Source: Rugalucina vietnamica (Eukaryota > Mollusca > Bivalvia > Lucinida > Lucinidae). Taken from it: a DNA stretch of 64,000 bases. Numbering within the stretch: position 1 is the first letter of the stretch; the number at the start of each line of letters is the position of its first letter. This document shows, piece after piece, positions 11,068-23,363 of the stretch. The position numbers and the translations under genes were made by a program. Location: NCBI GenBank assembly GCA_964017185.1, contig OZ024874.1:49318856-49382855 (forward strand). The letters are read 5' to 3'. Under the pieces are notes generated by a model, which saw only the letters and a list, made by a program, of their open reading frames with translations, ran no database searches and was not told where the DNA came from.

Positions 11068-11865
11068 AAGAGCTATCGAAAGACAGCGTAGCTCGCCTGA
11101 CTTGTGCTTTGCCACTAAATCTATCAAAGTCTATGACCAATGACCTTTGACCTCAAGGTCACTCAGGTGGGTCCTGATGATATAGCATAAAACTTCAGAC
11201 CAATATCTTCAAACATGCAAAGTATCAACTTGATACATCTACATTTTCAATACTTATATACTTACAAAAAAGTTTAACCAAATTTTAACACAAATTTTCA
11301 AAGTCCATGACCTTGACCTCAAGGTCACCCATGGTGGGCCATGATGGTACTGCATAAAACTTCAGACCAATATCTACCAACATTCAAAGTATCAACTTGA
11401 TCCATCAACATGTTCAAGAGATATAGACTTAAAAACTTTAACACAAAATTTCTAAGTCCGTGACCTTGACCTCAAGGTCACCCAAGGTGGGTCATGATGG
11501 TCCTGCATAAAACTTCAGACCACTATCTACTCACATGCAAAGTATCAACTTCATCCATCAGCATGTCTCTTTTAAGACACATAGACTTATGAAAACTTTA
11601 ACCAAACACTTTAACACAAAATTTCTAAGTTCGTGACCTTGACCTCAAGGTCACCCAGGGTGGGTCATGATGGTACTGCATGAAACTTCAGACAAATATC
11701 TACTAACATGCAAAGTATCAACTTGATCCATCAGCATGTTCATGAGATATAGACTTACCGTATAAAAACTTTAACCAAAAACTTAAACATTTGAGCAACG
11801 CGAACGCTAACGCTGGGGTGATTGCAATAGCTCTTCCTGTACTTTCGTACAGGCGAGCTAAAAAC
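11068..11865 (+). mobile_element. Interspersed element T (GACCTTGACCTCAAGGTCA units)
   Basis: The left end AAGAGCTATCGAAAGACAG and right end GTACTTTCGTACAGGCGAGC enclose about four tandem ~180-bp units. Each unit contains GACCTTGACCTCAAGGTCAC, CATAAAACTTCAGACCAAT and CAAAGTATCAACTTGATCCA. No coding capacity; class unassigned. Confidence 0.6.
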
Positions 11866-12292
11866 AAAGAGTCATTTAAATAGTTTGGTCAATGAAGTCT
11901 GTTGGTTTTCATAAACACAAAAGAAATAAGTTGGTAAATGTATGTGTAATTTATTCATACATGTACCTGGCAGTGAAAGCTGCATATATACATTTAAATA
12001 AAAAGTAAGTAAGTACCAATGTCAGTTGTAAATCTAACAAAGTACATCTTGTTCTTTTTAAAACCATGATTTTGGATATAACATCATTGGACATCAAATG
12101 GTCATTTTAGACTATTTTGCTATATATCTATACATACACATTACTCTCAGTCTCATTATTACATGATTAGATAGCTGATGCGGAAAATCAATAGTGTTAT
12201 TAAAAGGTGGTGTACATCTCCCCCCAGTTTTGTTTTGACTCATCTATGCAGGACATTCTTTTTATTGAACATAGGCTAAGGCAAACAGTATA

Positions 12293-12362
12293 GCCGCAAA
12301 TGCAATGCCCCAAATGCGATGCCCCAAGTGTGATGCCGCAAATGTGATGCCGCAAATGCGGT
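12293..12362 (+). repeat. 14-bp tandem repeat, five units
   Basis: Five consecutive units of the type GCCGCAAATGCAAT / GCCCCAAATGCGAT. The minus-strand frame through it encodes a short Cys/His/Gly repeat that looks fortuitous. Confidence 0.7.
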
Positions 12363-12617
12363 ATCCCATCTGGGCCTATTCTGTTTGCTTTTAGGATTTT
12401 CATGGGAAAATGGAATAATATTTTAAAATCACACCTAAAGCGCTTAAAAATTAAAGTGGACACCCAAATGATAATTGTGGCCAAGTCTATTTGTTCTGTG
12501 TGGGTTAATGCAGCAAGGGGGGAAATCTATGCCCAGATAGCAAAACATTTTATTTTTGAATCGGAAATTTCAAGACAGTAAGCAGGTTAGTAAGCATTTC
12601 ACATGTAACTGGTCATA

Positions 12618-12804
12618 ATCACCAGGAAAACATGAAAGGTATACCTCCTCAAACCCACTTTTATGTAGAAAAACTGGGGTTTGCAGGGGTATACCTATTT
12701 TTCTTAATTTTGATCCAAAACATAAATTGTGGGTACTCTTTAGGATTGCCTCGCCGAGGCAGTTCTAAGGTGTACCTACAATCTATGTTTTGAGCAAAAA
12801 TAAG
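12618..12804 (+). mobile_element. Family Q element, left part, interrupted by family R
   Basis: It follows family Q from CCAGGAAAACATG through the central hairpin (ATAAATTGTGGGTACTC / CCTACAATCTATGTTTTGAG) and stops at GCAAAAATAAG, where family R copy 2 starts. The missing right end reappears at 14350-14425. Confidence 0.65.
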
Positions 12805-14349
12805 ACCAGAGGACCAATGGTCCTGTAAACGCTCACCTGAGATCTGCTGCATATACCAATAAACATGTTTGAATATTATGGTATTTAACTCCAGTGCAGG
12901 GGCAGATGAAGCCCTTGGGCCATTTTCTTTTTTCAGAATCTTCAATATTCTGTCCATTTGCCAATTTCCTGCTGGCTTTTCCCTTCAAATGACATTTTAA
13001 CAGTTTTCCCAATTCAAATGCATAGGCAACCCATGTTGACCTTGCCATAAACTTGGTCAAGGTCATCACAGGGTCATGATTTATATATACATTGGAGTAC
13101 TTTAGCCAACGATGCTTCACGCCAAGTTTCCTTGAAATCAGTCAATTGGTTTCAGAGAAGAAGATTTTTGATGGGTTTTTACCATATATGGGCATGGCGG
13201 CCATCTTTGTCATGTGACCTAGATTATTTATATACACATTGATTCCTCAATTCTATAGATGCTTCACATAAAATTTGGCTTTGATTGGCCAAGCGATTTC
13301 AGAGGAGAAGAGGTTTGAATATATATTATGGAAATATACATGTATATTGCTCCGGGGTGGGGGCACATGAGCCCCTGGGGTCCAATTTTTTTCAGAATCA
13401 TTAATTTTCAGTCCTACTTCCCATTTCCTGCAAGACTTTCACTTTAAATTACATTTTAAAAGTTTTCCCCATTCAAATGCATTGGCGACCTATGTTGACC
13501 TTGCCGTAAAATAGGTCAAGGTCATGAAAAGGTCATGAATTATATACACATTGTAGTGCTTGAGCCATCGATGCTTCATGCCAAGTTTAGTTGAAATCGG
13601 TCCACAGGTTCTGGAGAAGAAGATTTTTGAAGGGTTTTTACCATATATGGGCATGGCGGCCATCTTGGTCATGTGACCTGGATTATTTATATATACATTG
13701 GTTCCCCCTTCCCATAGATGCTTCATGTAAAATTTGGCTTCGATTGGCCAAGCGGTTTCAGAGAAGAAGATGTTTGAATATTATGATAATATACATGTAT
13801 ATTGCCCCGGGGTGGGGGCGGATGAGCCCCTGGTGCCCAATTTTTTTCAGAATCATTAATATTCAGTCCTACTGCTCATTTTCTGCAAGATTTTTCCTTT
13901 AAATGACAATTTAACAATTTTTCCCATTCAAATGCAAAGGCGACCTATGTTGACCTTGCCGTAAAATAGGTCAAGGTCACCGCAAGGTCATGATTTATAT
14001 ACACATTGTAGTACTTGAGTCATTGATGCTTCATGCCAAGTTTGGTTGTAATCGGTCCAGTGGTTCCGGAGAAGAAGATTTTTGAAGGGTTTTTACCATA
14101 AATGGGCATGGCGGCCATCTTGGTCATGTGACCTGGATTATTTATATACACATTGGTTCCCCCTTCCCATAGATGCTTCATATAAAATTTGGCTTTGATT
14201 GGCCAAGCGGTTTCAGAGAAGAAGATCTTTGAAAATGGTGGACGACGGACGGACGACGGACGACGGACGGACGACGGACGGACGGACGCCGGATCATGGC
14301 CATCCTATAAGCTCACTTTGTGAGCCTGACGGCTCAGGTGAGCTAAAAA
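12805..14349 (-). mobile_element. Family R element, copy 2 (inverted)
   Basis: It is the reverse complement of the 2571-4055 layout: it starts ACCAGAGGACCAATGGTCCT and ends CGGCTCAGGTGAGCTAAAAA, with the GACGGACGGACGACGGAC simple repeat now at the right end. About three internal units carry ATGGGCATGGCGGCCATCTT. It sits inside a family Q element, with A-rich flanks compatible with a short target duplication. Confidence 0.75.
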
Positions 14350-14425
14350 ATAAAAAAAAATATTCTTACTTTTTTTTATTTTTACAGTTCTTAATATTGC
14401 ATGGGCAAATTTTCGTAATATTAAT
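14350..14425 (+). mobile_element. Family Q element, right remnant
   Basis: TTTTTACAG then ATTGCATGGGCAAATTTTCG matches the terminal part of family Q and completes the copy that begins at 12618. Confidence 0.6.
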
Positions 14426-14550
14426 ACCAGTTCTTTCCTAATGAGGTGCATCTGGATTCCATGTTTACAACTTTAGCACATATTGCCGACTGACTTCAGT
14501 CTGAGCTTACCAATAGACAAGATGAAAGGTCTATTAGCATAATAAGTCAA

Positions 14551-15115
14551 AAGTTAGTCAGGACTAAAACAGCCATCAAAATTTAGTCAGGACTAAAACA
14601 GCCATCAAAATTTAAAAACAGCCATCAAAATTTTGTCTGGACTAAAACAGCCATCAAAATTTTGTCTGGACTAAAACAGCCATCAAAATTTAGCCAGGAG
14701 TAAAACAGCCATCAATTTTTATCAAGACTAAAACAGCCATCAAAATTTAGCCAGGAGTAAAAACAGCCATCAAAATTTAGTCAGGACTAAAACAGCCATC
14801 TTAATTTAGCCAGGACTAAAACAGCCATCTAAATTTAGTTAGACTAAAACAGCCATCAAAATTTAGCCAGGACTAAAACAGTCATCTGAATTTAGCCAGG
14901 ATTAAAACAGCCATCAAAATTTAATCAGGACTAAAACAGCCATCTAAATTTAGCCAGGACTAAAACAACTATCTAAATTTAATCAGGACTGAAACAGCCA
15001 TCTAAATTTAGTCAGGACTAAAACAGCCATCTAAATTTAGACAGGAGTAAAGCCATCTAAATTCAGTCAGGAATAAAACAGCCATCTAAATTTAGTCAGG
15101 ACCTAAACAGCCATT
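14551..15115 (+). repeat. Minisatellite, ~29-bp unit, about 19 copies
   Basis: Tandem units of the form AGTCAGGACTAAAACAGCC plus ATCAAAATTT or ATCTAAATTT. The left half mostly carries ATCAAAATTT and the right half ATCTAAATTT, so the array has diverged by local homogenisation. Single-unit deletions are visible. Confidence 0.9.
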
Positions 15116-15159
15116 TCTACCTTTCAGAAGCTTTATGTTACTGATTGAAACAAATATGG

Positions 15160-15425
15160 TAAAAGGTATCCACCCATTGGGGCCTAAAGAAATAGATGGG
15201 CTGCTTGAGCCTCCAGGCAAAGATTATACGCCACTGTCTGACTACTGGTAAACCGCTCAGGTCTGAGCCTGCCCAAGAAAAGTGGTTTCAATTTCTGCCA
15301 TCCATACATATAATCCTTTTTGGTTTATTTGGGTGGTTATTTTTCAAGCACATTTTGCATGTCATGACATCTTAATGTTGGGTAAAAGTCCCATAAAATG
15401 GAGGCAACTTACTGACATGACCATA
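15160..15425 (+). repeat. Dispersed repeat S, uninterrupted copy
   Basis: It contains in one piece the blocks found separately at 8440-8660 and 10600-10770, so it shows the unsplit arrangement. Confidence 0.55.
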
Positions 15426-15870
15426 GCATCAATTCAAACAAACAAACAAAACAAATATGGTACATGCAGGTAACTTATTAATATACAATCAACAAGCATG
15501 AAGGCAATAAAATTGGTTGTCTACATTTCAAGTTTGTTTATTAATTATTGTTAAGTGTCCTAGTCAACAATTGCTGAGTCATGTCAGGAAGAAGCAACAT
15601 CCTCTTGAGTACTTAACATTAACAAACACTACTCAAATATCTGAGGTTGATGTGTCAGTGTCAAAAACAACTCTAAATCAATGCATTTCAAACCTGTGAT
15701 CGCTCAGTTCTGACTATGATGCTCAAGTACTAGACTACCACTTTTGACTACATTTCTAGTAAGTCAAATTTTCATGAGATTCACTGGAAAACCCTTTTGC
15801 GCATTGTCAAAAACAAAGCCATATCAATAACAAAAATAATTTGTACATTTTTTACACAATAATAGCTACA
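15426..15870. other. No gene recognised
   Basis: AT-rich; only short frames without motif or splice support. Confidence 0.45.
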
Positions 15871-16090
15871 TTGTGAGAAAACATGTCTTCTGCATATATG
15901 AAAAAAATGAAAAAGAAGACAAAGATCAGGTGTGCAGCTTAATTGACTGCACAACTGATCAGGGCCTTCTGATTCATTGTAAATGCAATGCCTCTTCTTA
16001 AAGACATTTAAATCCAAAATTTTAGGCTTCTAGCCTTCTTCTGTGACTGTACCGACCAGATTGTGTCAGAAATGGTCAGAAATCTAGATG
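15871..16090 (+). mobile_element. Hairpin MITE family H, copy 9 (decayed)
   Basis: TTGTGAGAAAACATGTCTTC opens the copy, followed by a hairpin remnant (GATCAGGTGTGCAGC / CTGCACAACTGATCAGG) and the TCTAGCCTTCTTCTGTGACT block. Ends are eroded. Confidence 0.55.
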
Positions 16091-16104
16091 AAACAACACA
16101 TAAC

Positions 16105-16346
16105 TGAGCCGCGTCATGAGATAATCAACAATGTGCTTTCCAGACAGGTCCGACTCAAACCAAGCTGTACCATCACAGTAGATGGCTACGGGCTGGAAAT
16201 TTTGGATTTAGAAAATAGAGGAATTGGAATTGTGGAATCTGTGTAGAGAAAACAAAGGCACTGATCAGCTTTGCAGTTACTGCGAAACTGATCTGCACCT
16301 TTGTTTTCGCATAATGCAAAATGTTGGTTTTCTCATGGTGCGGCAC
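16105..16346 (-). mobile_element. Hairpin MITE family H, copy 10 (reverse)
   Basis: TGAGCCGCGTCATGAG to ATGGTGCGGCACA. The hairpin GATCAGCTTTGCAGTTACTG / CGAAACTGATCTGCACC and the GCTGGAAATTTTGGATTT block are intact. Confidence 0.75.
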
Positions 16347-16833
16347 ATATGGTAAGTTTCTCATGATGTTGTTCATATACAAGTAAGTAACCCAACAATT
16401 AATAACATGAACCAGCCATGATATGTAGAGGTAGATTAAAACATTATCAGGTCAATGGATACCCTTCAAAACATCACAGTCAGCACAATTGTATATGCTT
16501 ATTCCTCCATTATAAGAACATGTAATTGTCTCACAATTTTCCAGTTACATGATAATGATTTATTATTTCATCCCAATTGGCATAATGTACCAAACATTTT
16601 TTATTCAAAAGCGCAGCCCCTTGCCAAAGTAGGGGGCATCCTGACAAATAAATCAGGATTTTACTCTATTTTTACCCAACAGTGTCGGGGACAGATAGAA
16701 GATTTAACTTAAAGCAATAATCATGTACTCGCTGGTAAGAAGTTTTAAGGAGTTATAAAATTTGAAGAGTATCCAATGACTAACAGTTAAAATAGCTAAA
16801 ACATTTTGTCTAGGTATTAAAACACCACCCTGG
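16347..16833. other. No further exon seen downstream of the YRDC stop
   Basis: An 85-codon plus-strand frame here shows no motif and is treated as chance. This stretch should include the YRDC 3' UTR. Confidence 0.4.
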
Positions 16834-19800
16834 TCAACTTGATTCCTTTAGTCCATATTTATCTTCCAGCATTCTTACTGTTGGCTTTCTTGCACTGAAA
16901 CAAAAATATTTCCGATTCTAACACGATGTTAACGTCTTTCCCACTGAACCTAACGGAAACGTCATCATTTGCAAATTAACAATAATTCACTGTAAACAAA
17001 ATAAAGGTGTAAGGTGGCATTTTTGTGACGTCCCACAAACATAAATTTATGTCTGCTGAGAATGAGTCCACTGGAAAACGTTTTAAAATGTAAACATTTA
17101 TTTATTTGTCATGTTAGAATTGAAATAATTTTACTTTAAGGTGAATTATCTTTGATTAACGCATGATGTTGTCGGGCAGATGCGATATTTAATTCACTCC
17201 AGTTGTGCTGTCGTGAACTAATACATGTATCGCAATATATGCCCTCCAATATCCCACATTAATCACGACAATTCACCTTAAAGTAAAATTATTTCTACAT
17301 TAACCAAATTATCATGAGAATTGGTTTATTTCATTTTTATGCCATTGAAATGAAACTAGTAACCTAACTGATAACAAAGGAAAATGGGAGAAGTCCACTA
17401 AACTTTTGATTTAAGCTAAAACATTTTACGATCCGCGTCTGACATGAGAAAACGGGATTTTTGTCTATGCAAAAACAAAGATCTACGCAGGTCAGCTGTG
17501 CAATTACTGCACACTTGATCAGCATCTTTGTTTTCGCAACTCGGATAGTACAATCCCTTATATCCAAAATTTCAAGCTTCGATCCATCTTCCATGACTGT
17601 ACAGCTCGGTTTGTGTCAGACCTGGTCGGAATCCTCGAAGACCGGTTTTATCGCGTTGCGGCTCATATTCTGGTATATCAGATTCTTGGCAATCCCAACA
17701 CAAGATCAAACTGCGTTGTGTTCTTAATATAGACACACAAATTCTTCAAAGTACTTATTAAAAATTGCAGCTCCATCTTTACATGACAGAAGCATTGATG
17801 AATGGAATATTAAACCATGATACAATCAAATAAAGACTAGAAAATGTGTTTATGAAACACTATGCCCCCAACTGGTAAGTCACTTTCAAGATGTAAAAAT
17901 GTCCAAAAAACGACTAAGTTCAAATTGTAAAAAAAAGTGACAAAAATTAATCTGAGGAGTATATCCCAACCACATGCATATCTTCAAAGCATGGTCACAA
18001 TGTCTGCAAAGTTTCATGACTAAGCTCAGATTGTGAAAAAAATGACAAAGAATAATCCAAGAATTATATCCAAACCACATGCATATCTTCAGACCATGCC
18101 CATAACACATGTAAAGTTTTAGATGAATTGGCATGAAACTGTAGGAGTTGTGCACACAAGGTACCTGCTGCCCATTCACTTTCATTGTGAAAATGCCCGA
18201 AAAATGGCTAAGCTCAAATTGCGAAAAAAGTGATAAAAATGAATCTGAGGATTATATCCAAACCACATGCATATCTTCAAAGCATGGTCACAACATCTGT
18301 AAAGTTTCAAGAGAATCCGAATAAAACTGTAGGAGGAGTTGCGCACACAAGCTTTATCAAGAATTAAAAAGGGAAATAACTCTCACAGAATGGGCCCCTA
18401 GCCCCTTGAATTTACCTGAAAGAAAAAATAAGGGCCTCTTAATTTTCATATAAAAACTACATACCAAATTTCAAGATCGTAGCTCTAACGGTTCCTGACC
18501 GAGTGCTAAGCATTACTCACGCATCACAGACAGACAGACTCACTGCACGCACGGACAGACCCAAACCAATATGCCCCCTCAACTTCTTCGAAGTTGGGGG
18601 CATAAAAAGAATCATGTATTACCTCCCTTCCCTGATAACTTTATATCTTCCCTCAACTGATAAATCCACCACTGTGGAGCCTGCCCGGGACATGTTGGTG
18701 TCCGCCAGTGGTCCCCCATCACAGACAATGTCAAGGTACTTCCAGATGTCTTGAAACTCCTGTCAAACCAAAGTTAAAATTCTGCAATTTTTATAATTAA
18801 AATTTTGTTTTCAAAAAATGATTCAATTTTGATAAATTCAACCAGAGTGAGTTGCAATTTGGATTAAATAGTTCTGTCATAGACACATACTCAGAGGAAA
18901 AAGTTTAGTTTCACAATCCCGAAATTTTTTCAGCAAGTCGCTTGATTTGGTTGTTGCTCTCAGTCAAATATGTAACAATTATTCCTTGCCTAATTTGATA
19001 AAAAAAAAACTGCATCGGCTGCACATTTAGACACAGTTACATTGGCCTTTTTCACAAAACATCACTTTTAGAAAACTTGATAAATGGTGAAATAGGTGTC
19101 TTGATAAATAACATGGTTGAATAGAAGGAACCATGGTTAATGGTTTGGAATCTTTGAAACTCAAATATAAGAGATGTTTTTTTGCCAAAAACTTGGGCTC
19201 CATATATTATGAAATCAATTTAGGCATACACCATCACACAATCTTGAAGTTTTATATACAGAGTAAATATTTAATTTATCCTTATACTTAACAAAATGTA
19301 TAACAAATTCCTCCAGTTGTCCATTTCTAAATGCCAGAGACGATTGTTCAAAAAGAAGAATTGTCAATTAATTTCTGAATATTGCAGGGATATGTTATTA
19401 ACGAAAAGCAGCTGTATACCATATCATGCCACCTGATAGCAGTCTGATTAGTGATTTGAGCAGTTTTACCAAGGCCTGCATTTACAGTAACTTACCTCTA
19501 CTGAAAGACTACTCCTTGTATTTGATATATTAGCACTTGTAAGAGCTATTGGTCCATCACATTCTTTAGCGAGATCTATCATGAAGGGATGGTCTGGAAT
19601 GCGTACTCCTATGAGGTTTGTTCCAGGATTAAAACTAGGGTTTAGATCACATGACCTTTCAAGAACAACAGTCACAGGTCCTGGTAGTATATCACAGAGT
19701 AATGACCTTGGTACATTCACCTTACTCCATCTAGACAAAAAGAAATCCAGTGACATATTTTATATTTTTGACAAAAATACATATAATGCATTTATGAATC

Positions 19801-20367
19801 GTTATGACTTATCTGAGCAATTCCAAATATCTTAAGTGAGACTGCCATGATTTGGATTTAACTTTGCAAAATAAGAATCTGTTTCATGATAGAAAAACTC
19901 AAATAGTGAAACTGCATCATGCAGATACTATTAATGAATTAAAAGATTTAGAGTCAACTTCTTAAAGACATCTGCATTCACGGTTTTGACGATAATCATA
20001 TTAAACTTATTAATTTAGTATTCTAGTATGTACAGCTTTTAGATAAAAAAATAAAACATTTGCCTTGATTAGACAAAACAACTGGTTTTCTTATTGTGCA
20101 GTTCAAAAATATGTGTAACGCCTCTCAAAAAATAACCTTAACACTTTAATCCTGGTAAAGGTAAATCTTACTTGTATATATCATCCACACAGGATACACT
20201 GATAGCAATAGGCTTAGCAGCGTCTCTCCTTTTAATGTTGTACAATCTCTCTACAGCAGCACTATCCTGGGCCAGCCCTGCTATACCATAGATTGTGTCA
20301 GTTGGAACAGCAATTATGTTGCCACTTAGAAGGCTGGTAGCTGCCTGCTTCACTAGGCCGGGATCAA
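16834..20367 (-). CDS. YRDC: YRDC/Sua5-like threonylcarbamoyl-AMP synthase, four 3' exons
   Basis: The enzyme joins L-threonine, bicarbonate and ATP into threonylcarbamoyl-AMP, the donor for t6A37 in ANN-decoding tRNAs. Minus-strand exons are 20172-20367, 19496-19730, 18623-18759 and 16834-16894 (with stop). All junctions between them are GT-AG and the phases join exactly. The ~209 encoded residues contain AVPTDTIYGIAGLAQ, IKRRDAAKPIAI, the LPGPVTVVLER strand, GVRIPDH, the ALTSAN nucleotide-binding motif, GSTVVDLS and a C-terminal LEDKYGL, all in YrdC-family order. The family in animals is about 280 residues, so an N-terminal exon (start and any mitochondrial presequence) is missing; the acceptor at 20368 shows it lies upstream. 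The introns are loaded with MITEs, but no exon is damaged, so the gene is probably functional. Confidence 0.9.
17122..17295. mobile_element. Small TIR element in the last YRDC intron
   Basis: Positions 17122-17147 (core TTTACTTTAAGGTGAATT) and 17270-17295 are a perfect 26-bp inverted repeat enclosing about 120 bp. Short non-coding MITE-like element. Confidence 0.65.
17430..17665 (+). mobile_element. Hairpin MITE family H, copy 11, in the YRDC intron
   Basis: GATCCGCGTCTGACATGAG to GCGTTGCGGCTCA. Hairpin arms are ACGCAGGTCAGCTGTGCA and GCACACTTGATCAGC, with some mispairs. Confidence 0.7.
17840..18607 (+). mobile_element. Interspersed element U (TATGCCCCC ends) in the YRDC intron
   Basis: It begins ATGTGTTTATGAAACACTATGCCCCCAA and ends in a tight hairpin, CAACTTCTTCGAAGTTG, bounded by ATGCCCCC and GGGGGCAT. 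The body has repeated units with CCACATGCATATCTTCA. No coding potential. Confidence 0.65.
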
Positions 20368-20380
20368 CTGGAAATACATG

Positions 20381-20652
20381 AATCAGGAAAACATGTCCAT
20401 GAAAAGTATACCCCCTTGAACCCCACTTTTATATAGAAAACAGGTTTGCAGGGGTGTACCTATTTTTCTTATTTTTGCTTCAAAACATATATTGTGGGTA
20501 CTCGTTAGAACTGCCTGGCAGAGGGATTTCTAACCGTTTACCCACATCTATGTTTATAGCAAAAATATGAAAAAAAAAAATTCTGGTGAAATTTTCAATT
20601 TTTACAGCTGAAAAAAAATCTCTTTATATTGCATGGACAAGTTTTTGTAATG
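20381..20652 (+). mobile_element. Family Q element close to a YRDC splice acceptor
   Basis: AATCAGGAAAACATGTCC through AACCCCACTTTTATATAG, a decayed central hairpin and a GACAAGTTTTTGTAATG end. It starts only 13 bp upstream (minus-strand sense) of the exon boundary at 20367. Confidence 0.65.
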
Positions 20653-20656
20653 GAGA

Positions 20657-22204
20657 CATGCCTCCTCCATGACATTAAAAGTATTTTTTTCTAACTAATA
20701 TAAATAACAATATCTTAGAAGGATAACAAACGTATGTAGCACAAATGCAAGTGATCAATCATTTTGTGGTAATCAGCTGTTTATTCACGAAGCATACCTG
20801 AAACAAACATTTACTGTATATTAATCTTAACATACAGTACATTACAATACAAACATGAAATTTAAGTTAGTCTAGTAATGTTTCGTTGGCAATTTCACCT
20901 TTTGTACCTACATTCCAAGTTGGCAGATGTTTGTAAGATAAAAAAGGTGATTGATCACTGGAACCCCTGACCCCGATCACACTTCATGACTGTACTTCTG
21001 TAGGTGTGTACAATTAAGGATGTCACTGGGACAGTGATTTTTTCACCATTTTTGGAACGGTACTAGTACCAGTTCAATTGGGAAAAATACCCTAATTTTA
21101 CCGCCAAGGGGTCAATTGGGAAAATCTGCAACATTTTTTCTAAAGATCAACCCATTTTTCATCATTTCTAGCTGTTTCCCGATAGTGCCTCCCAGTTATA
21201 GTTAGCAATCGACTGATAGGAGTATCAAGTGGAAGTAGAAGTAGAAACGCCAATACAACCAACAATGTTTTATGCCGTGTGCGATTTGTAGCTTCCGGAA
21301 GTGGAAGTGAGTTAATTCTGTTCGAGTCACGTCTTCTGAAACCAGAAGAGGCCTCTTCCGTCAAATCGAACAGGGGTCTTCTGGTTCTAGAAGCTCTTCT
21401 GCCTCTTCCAAATTTTGAGTGGAAGATGGAAGAGGTCATGTGACCGCGTTCTTTGTAACAACAATGGCTGCCTCTGCAGCTGGGCCGACTTTCAACGACT
21501 TTCACTAGCTGTTGCAAAAAGTATGCTTCATACACATTTTACTAAAAGGTTTTAGTGAAAGAAAAAGACATGTTTTCATCCTTAATTTCTTTCATAGCTT
21601 GTTTACAGAATCGATTGTTTAGATTTAAGAATTATCATGTAGGCCGCCATTGCCATCTCCTTTATGAAGAGCTACTCTATCGTTTACTGTTCGATTTTTT
21701 ATTGGTCTTCTGGGGCGTACTTGATTTAGAAATTTTAAGAGTGATCGGATTGGTCCAAGCAGCACGCTAAATCAAGGGAAAGTGGGCAAACGGAGTGCAT
21801 TCCCAATACTAAAACAAGTGAGGAAAAGCAATAAACATTGTTGCTATAAATGATTTTGATTTACGGCGTGTTTATTACCCTGCAATATGCATGGATGTCT
21901 CACAAACACCTCCATGCTGAAGAAATAAATTTTGCACTCCTCGCATTGAAACATTGTTGACCCCATGTTCTTTAGAGCAGGTCACGTGACTTGCTCCGAC
22001 CATGCCACCTTGGACGGCGGAGCGCTTCATCGCGCTCCATTGCTACTACTCTATTTAGAATCCTTATGCTCAGGTCGATCGGATCAATCCATTACCGAAT
22101 TGGCTATATCAAGTGCGACCCTGTCTTCTTTGGTATCTTCCGTCACGTGATATTCCGCTTCAAGAAGTGTCTAAATCGTACCCGGAATTATTTTTGAGAA
22201 GGAA
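20657..22204. other. No supported exon; candidate 5' region of the YRDC gene
   Basis: The first YRDC exon should lie in or beyond this stretch but could not be identified. A 131-codon minus-strand frame (21140-21535) has a hydrophobic stretch, but it overlaps a self-complementary AGAAGAGGCCTCTTC-type region and lacks family features, so it is not called. Confidence 0.35.
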
Positions 22205-22673
22205 GTGTCTCGGCGTCCGGTACCGGACGAATTAGGCTAGAGTCTCCGCGTCCGGCAATGCCGGACAACGAGCCTATCCTTACTGGAATGGCTCCGTGTC
22301 CGGCACTACATTTTATTTACCAGTTTCTTGGTAGTAAATGATAACAAAAGAAACATAAATCAGATTAATACCGCCTAATGTGTCACAAAATGAATTCACT
22401 AGATATTTTTCACGCCGCCATACTGGATTTTTACAGGGACTGTTTGTCGAATCGCAGTATGCCGTTTGATATAAAGGCTAGTGACACAAAAATATAAGAT
22501 ATTTGTTTCGCTGATCCGTACACGCTAAATGGTAAAGGCTGGTAAAATTTTTTTAATCGGCAAAAAGTAAAAGATACATTGATTATTTGACTTACTCACA
22601 ATTGTTAATGATAATTACTATATTAAATGAAAATTGATTCTCATAAAGGTTGTTTTTCATACAGGATTTGATC

Positions 22674-22906
22674 AAAGTTTCAGTCTTCACGAAAAGTGCC
22701 AGTCTGTTGGTCAAAACCAGCAAAATTTTTTTCTGACTGACAAAATATTTTTCCCTGTCAGACAAATGTCTGGCAAAAATTTCTTAAATTACAATGATAA
22801 CATATAAAACTGTCCTACAGAATTGGGTTTTGACCAGCAAAAAACTTGCAGTCTACCAGACAGCTGTCCTACAGCTGAAAAAAGATTTCGCGAAGACTGA
22901 AGTTTA
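22674..22906. mobile_element. Small TIR element nested in the foldback element
   Basis: AAGTTTCAGTCTTCACGAAA at the left and TTTCGCGAAGACTGAAGTTT at the right are inverted repeats. Inside are further GGTCAAAACCAGCAAAA / TTTTGACCAGCAAAA partial repeats. Confidence 0.6.
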
Positions 22907-23174
22907 GCGTGACAGTAATTATGTAAAATTAGATTTATGCCTAAATGTCCTGATTAGCTGAACAATTTTCCACTCACTTGTTGTAACTATTTTCAGTGTC
23001 AAAAGCTAGTGAGATGTGTCATCTCAGTATGATGATAAAAGGTCCATCTATTAATGCGCTACTGCATGAATTACGTCATAAACCTTTATCATGTCACTAC
23101 ACAACGCCCATGTAATATAGAACCTACACAGATTTTTTTCAACCGTAAAATTTGAAAATTACATAAGAAAAATT

Positions 23175-23305
23175 TTGATCTTTTTAATATTAAAGCTGAA
23201 AACATTGATTGTGGGTACACGTTAGAACCGCTTCATCGAAGCGGTTTTAAATGAGTACCCATAATCTATATTTTGGATCAAAATTAATAAAACTTATATA
23301 CCCGT
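23175..23305. repeat. Diverged family Q-like hairpin
   Basis: GATTGTGGGTACACGTTAG, AACCGCTTCATCGAAGCGGTT, then GTACCCATAATCTAT form a near-perfect hairpin matching the centre of family Q. Confidence 0.55.
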
Positions 23306-23363
23306 GTACATGCTACATGTAATTAACTTGCCAAATGCAAGAGAGTGATTGCCTTCTTTATTT

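Noticed and set aside
14551-15115. CRISPR-like repeats of ~29 bp
   Set aside because: Units are directly adjacent with no spacers; it is a minisatellite.
21140-21535. 131-codon minus-strand frame as the first exon of the YRDC gene
   Set aside because: No similarity to the YrdC N-terminus, no suitable donor in the required phase, and it overlaps a self-complementary stretch.
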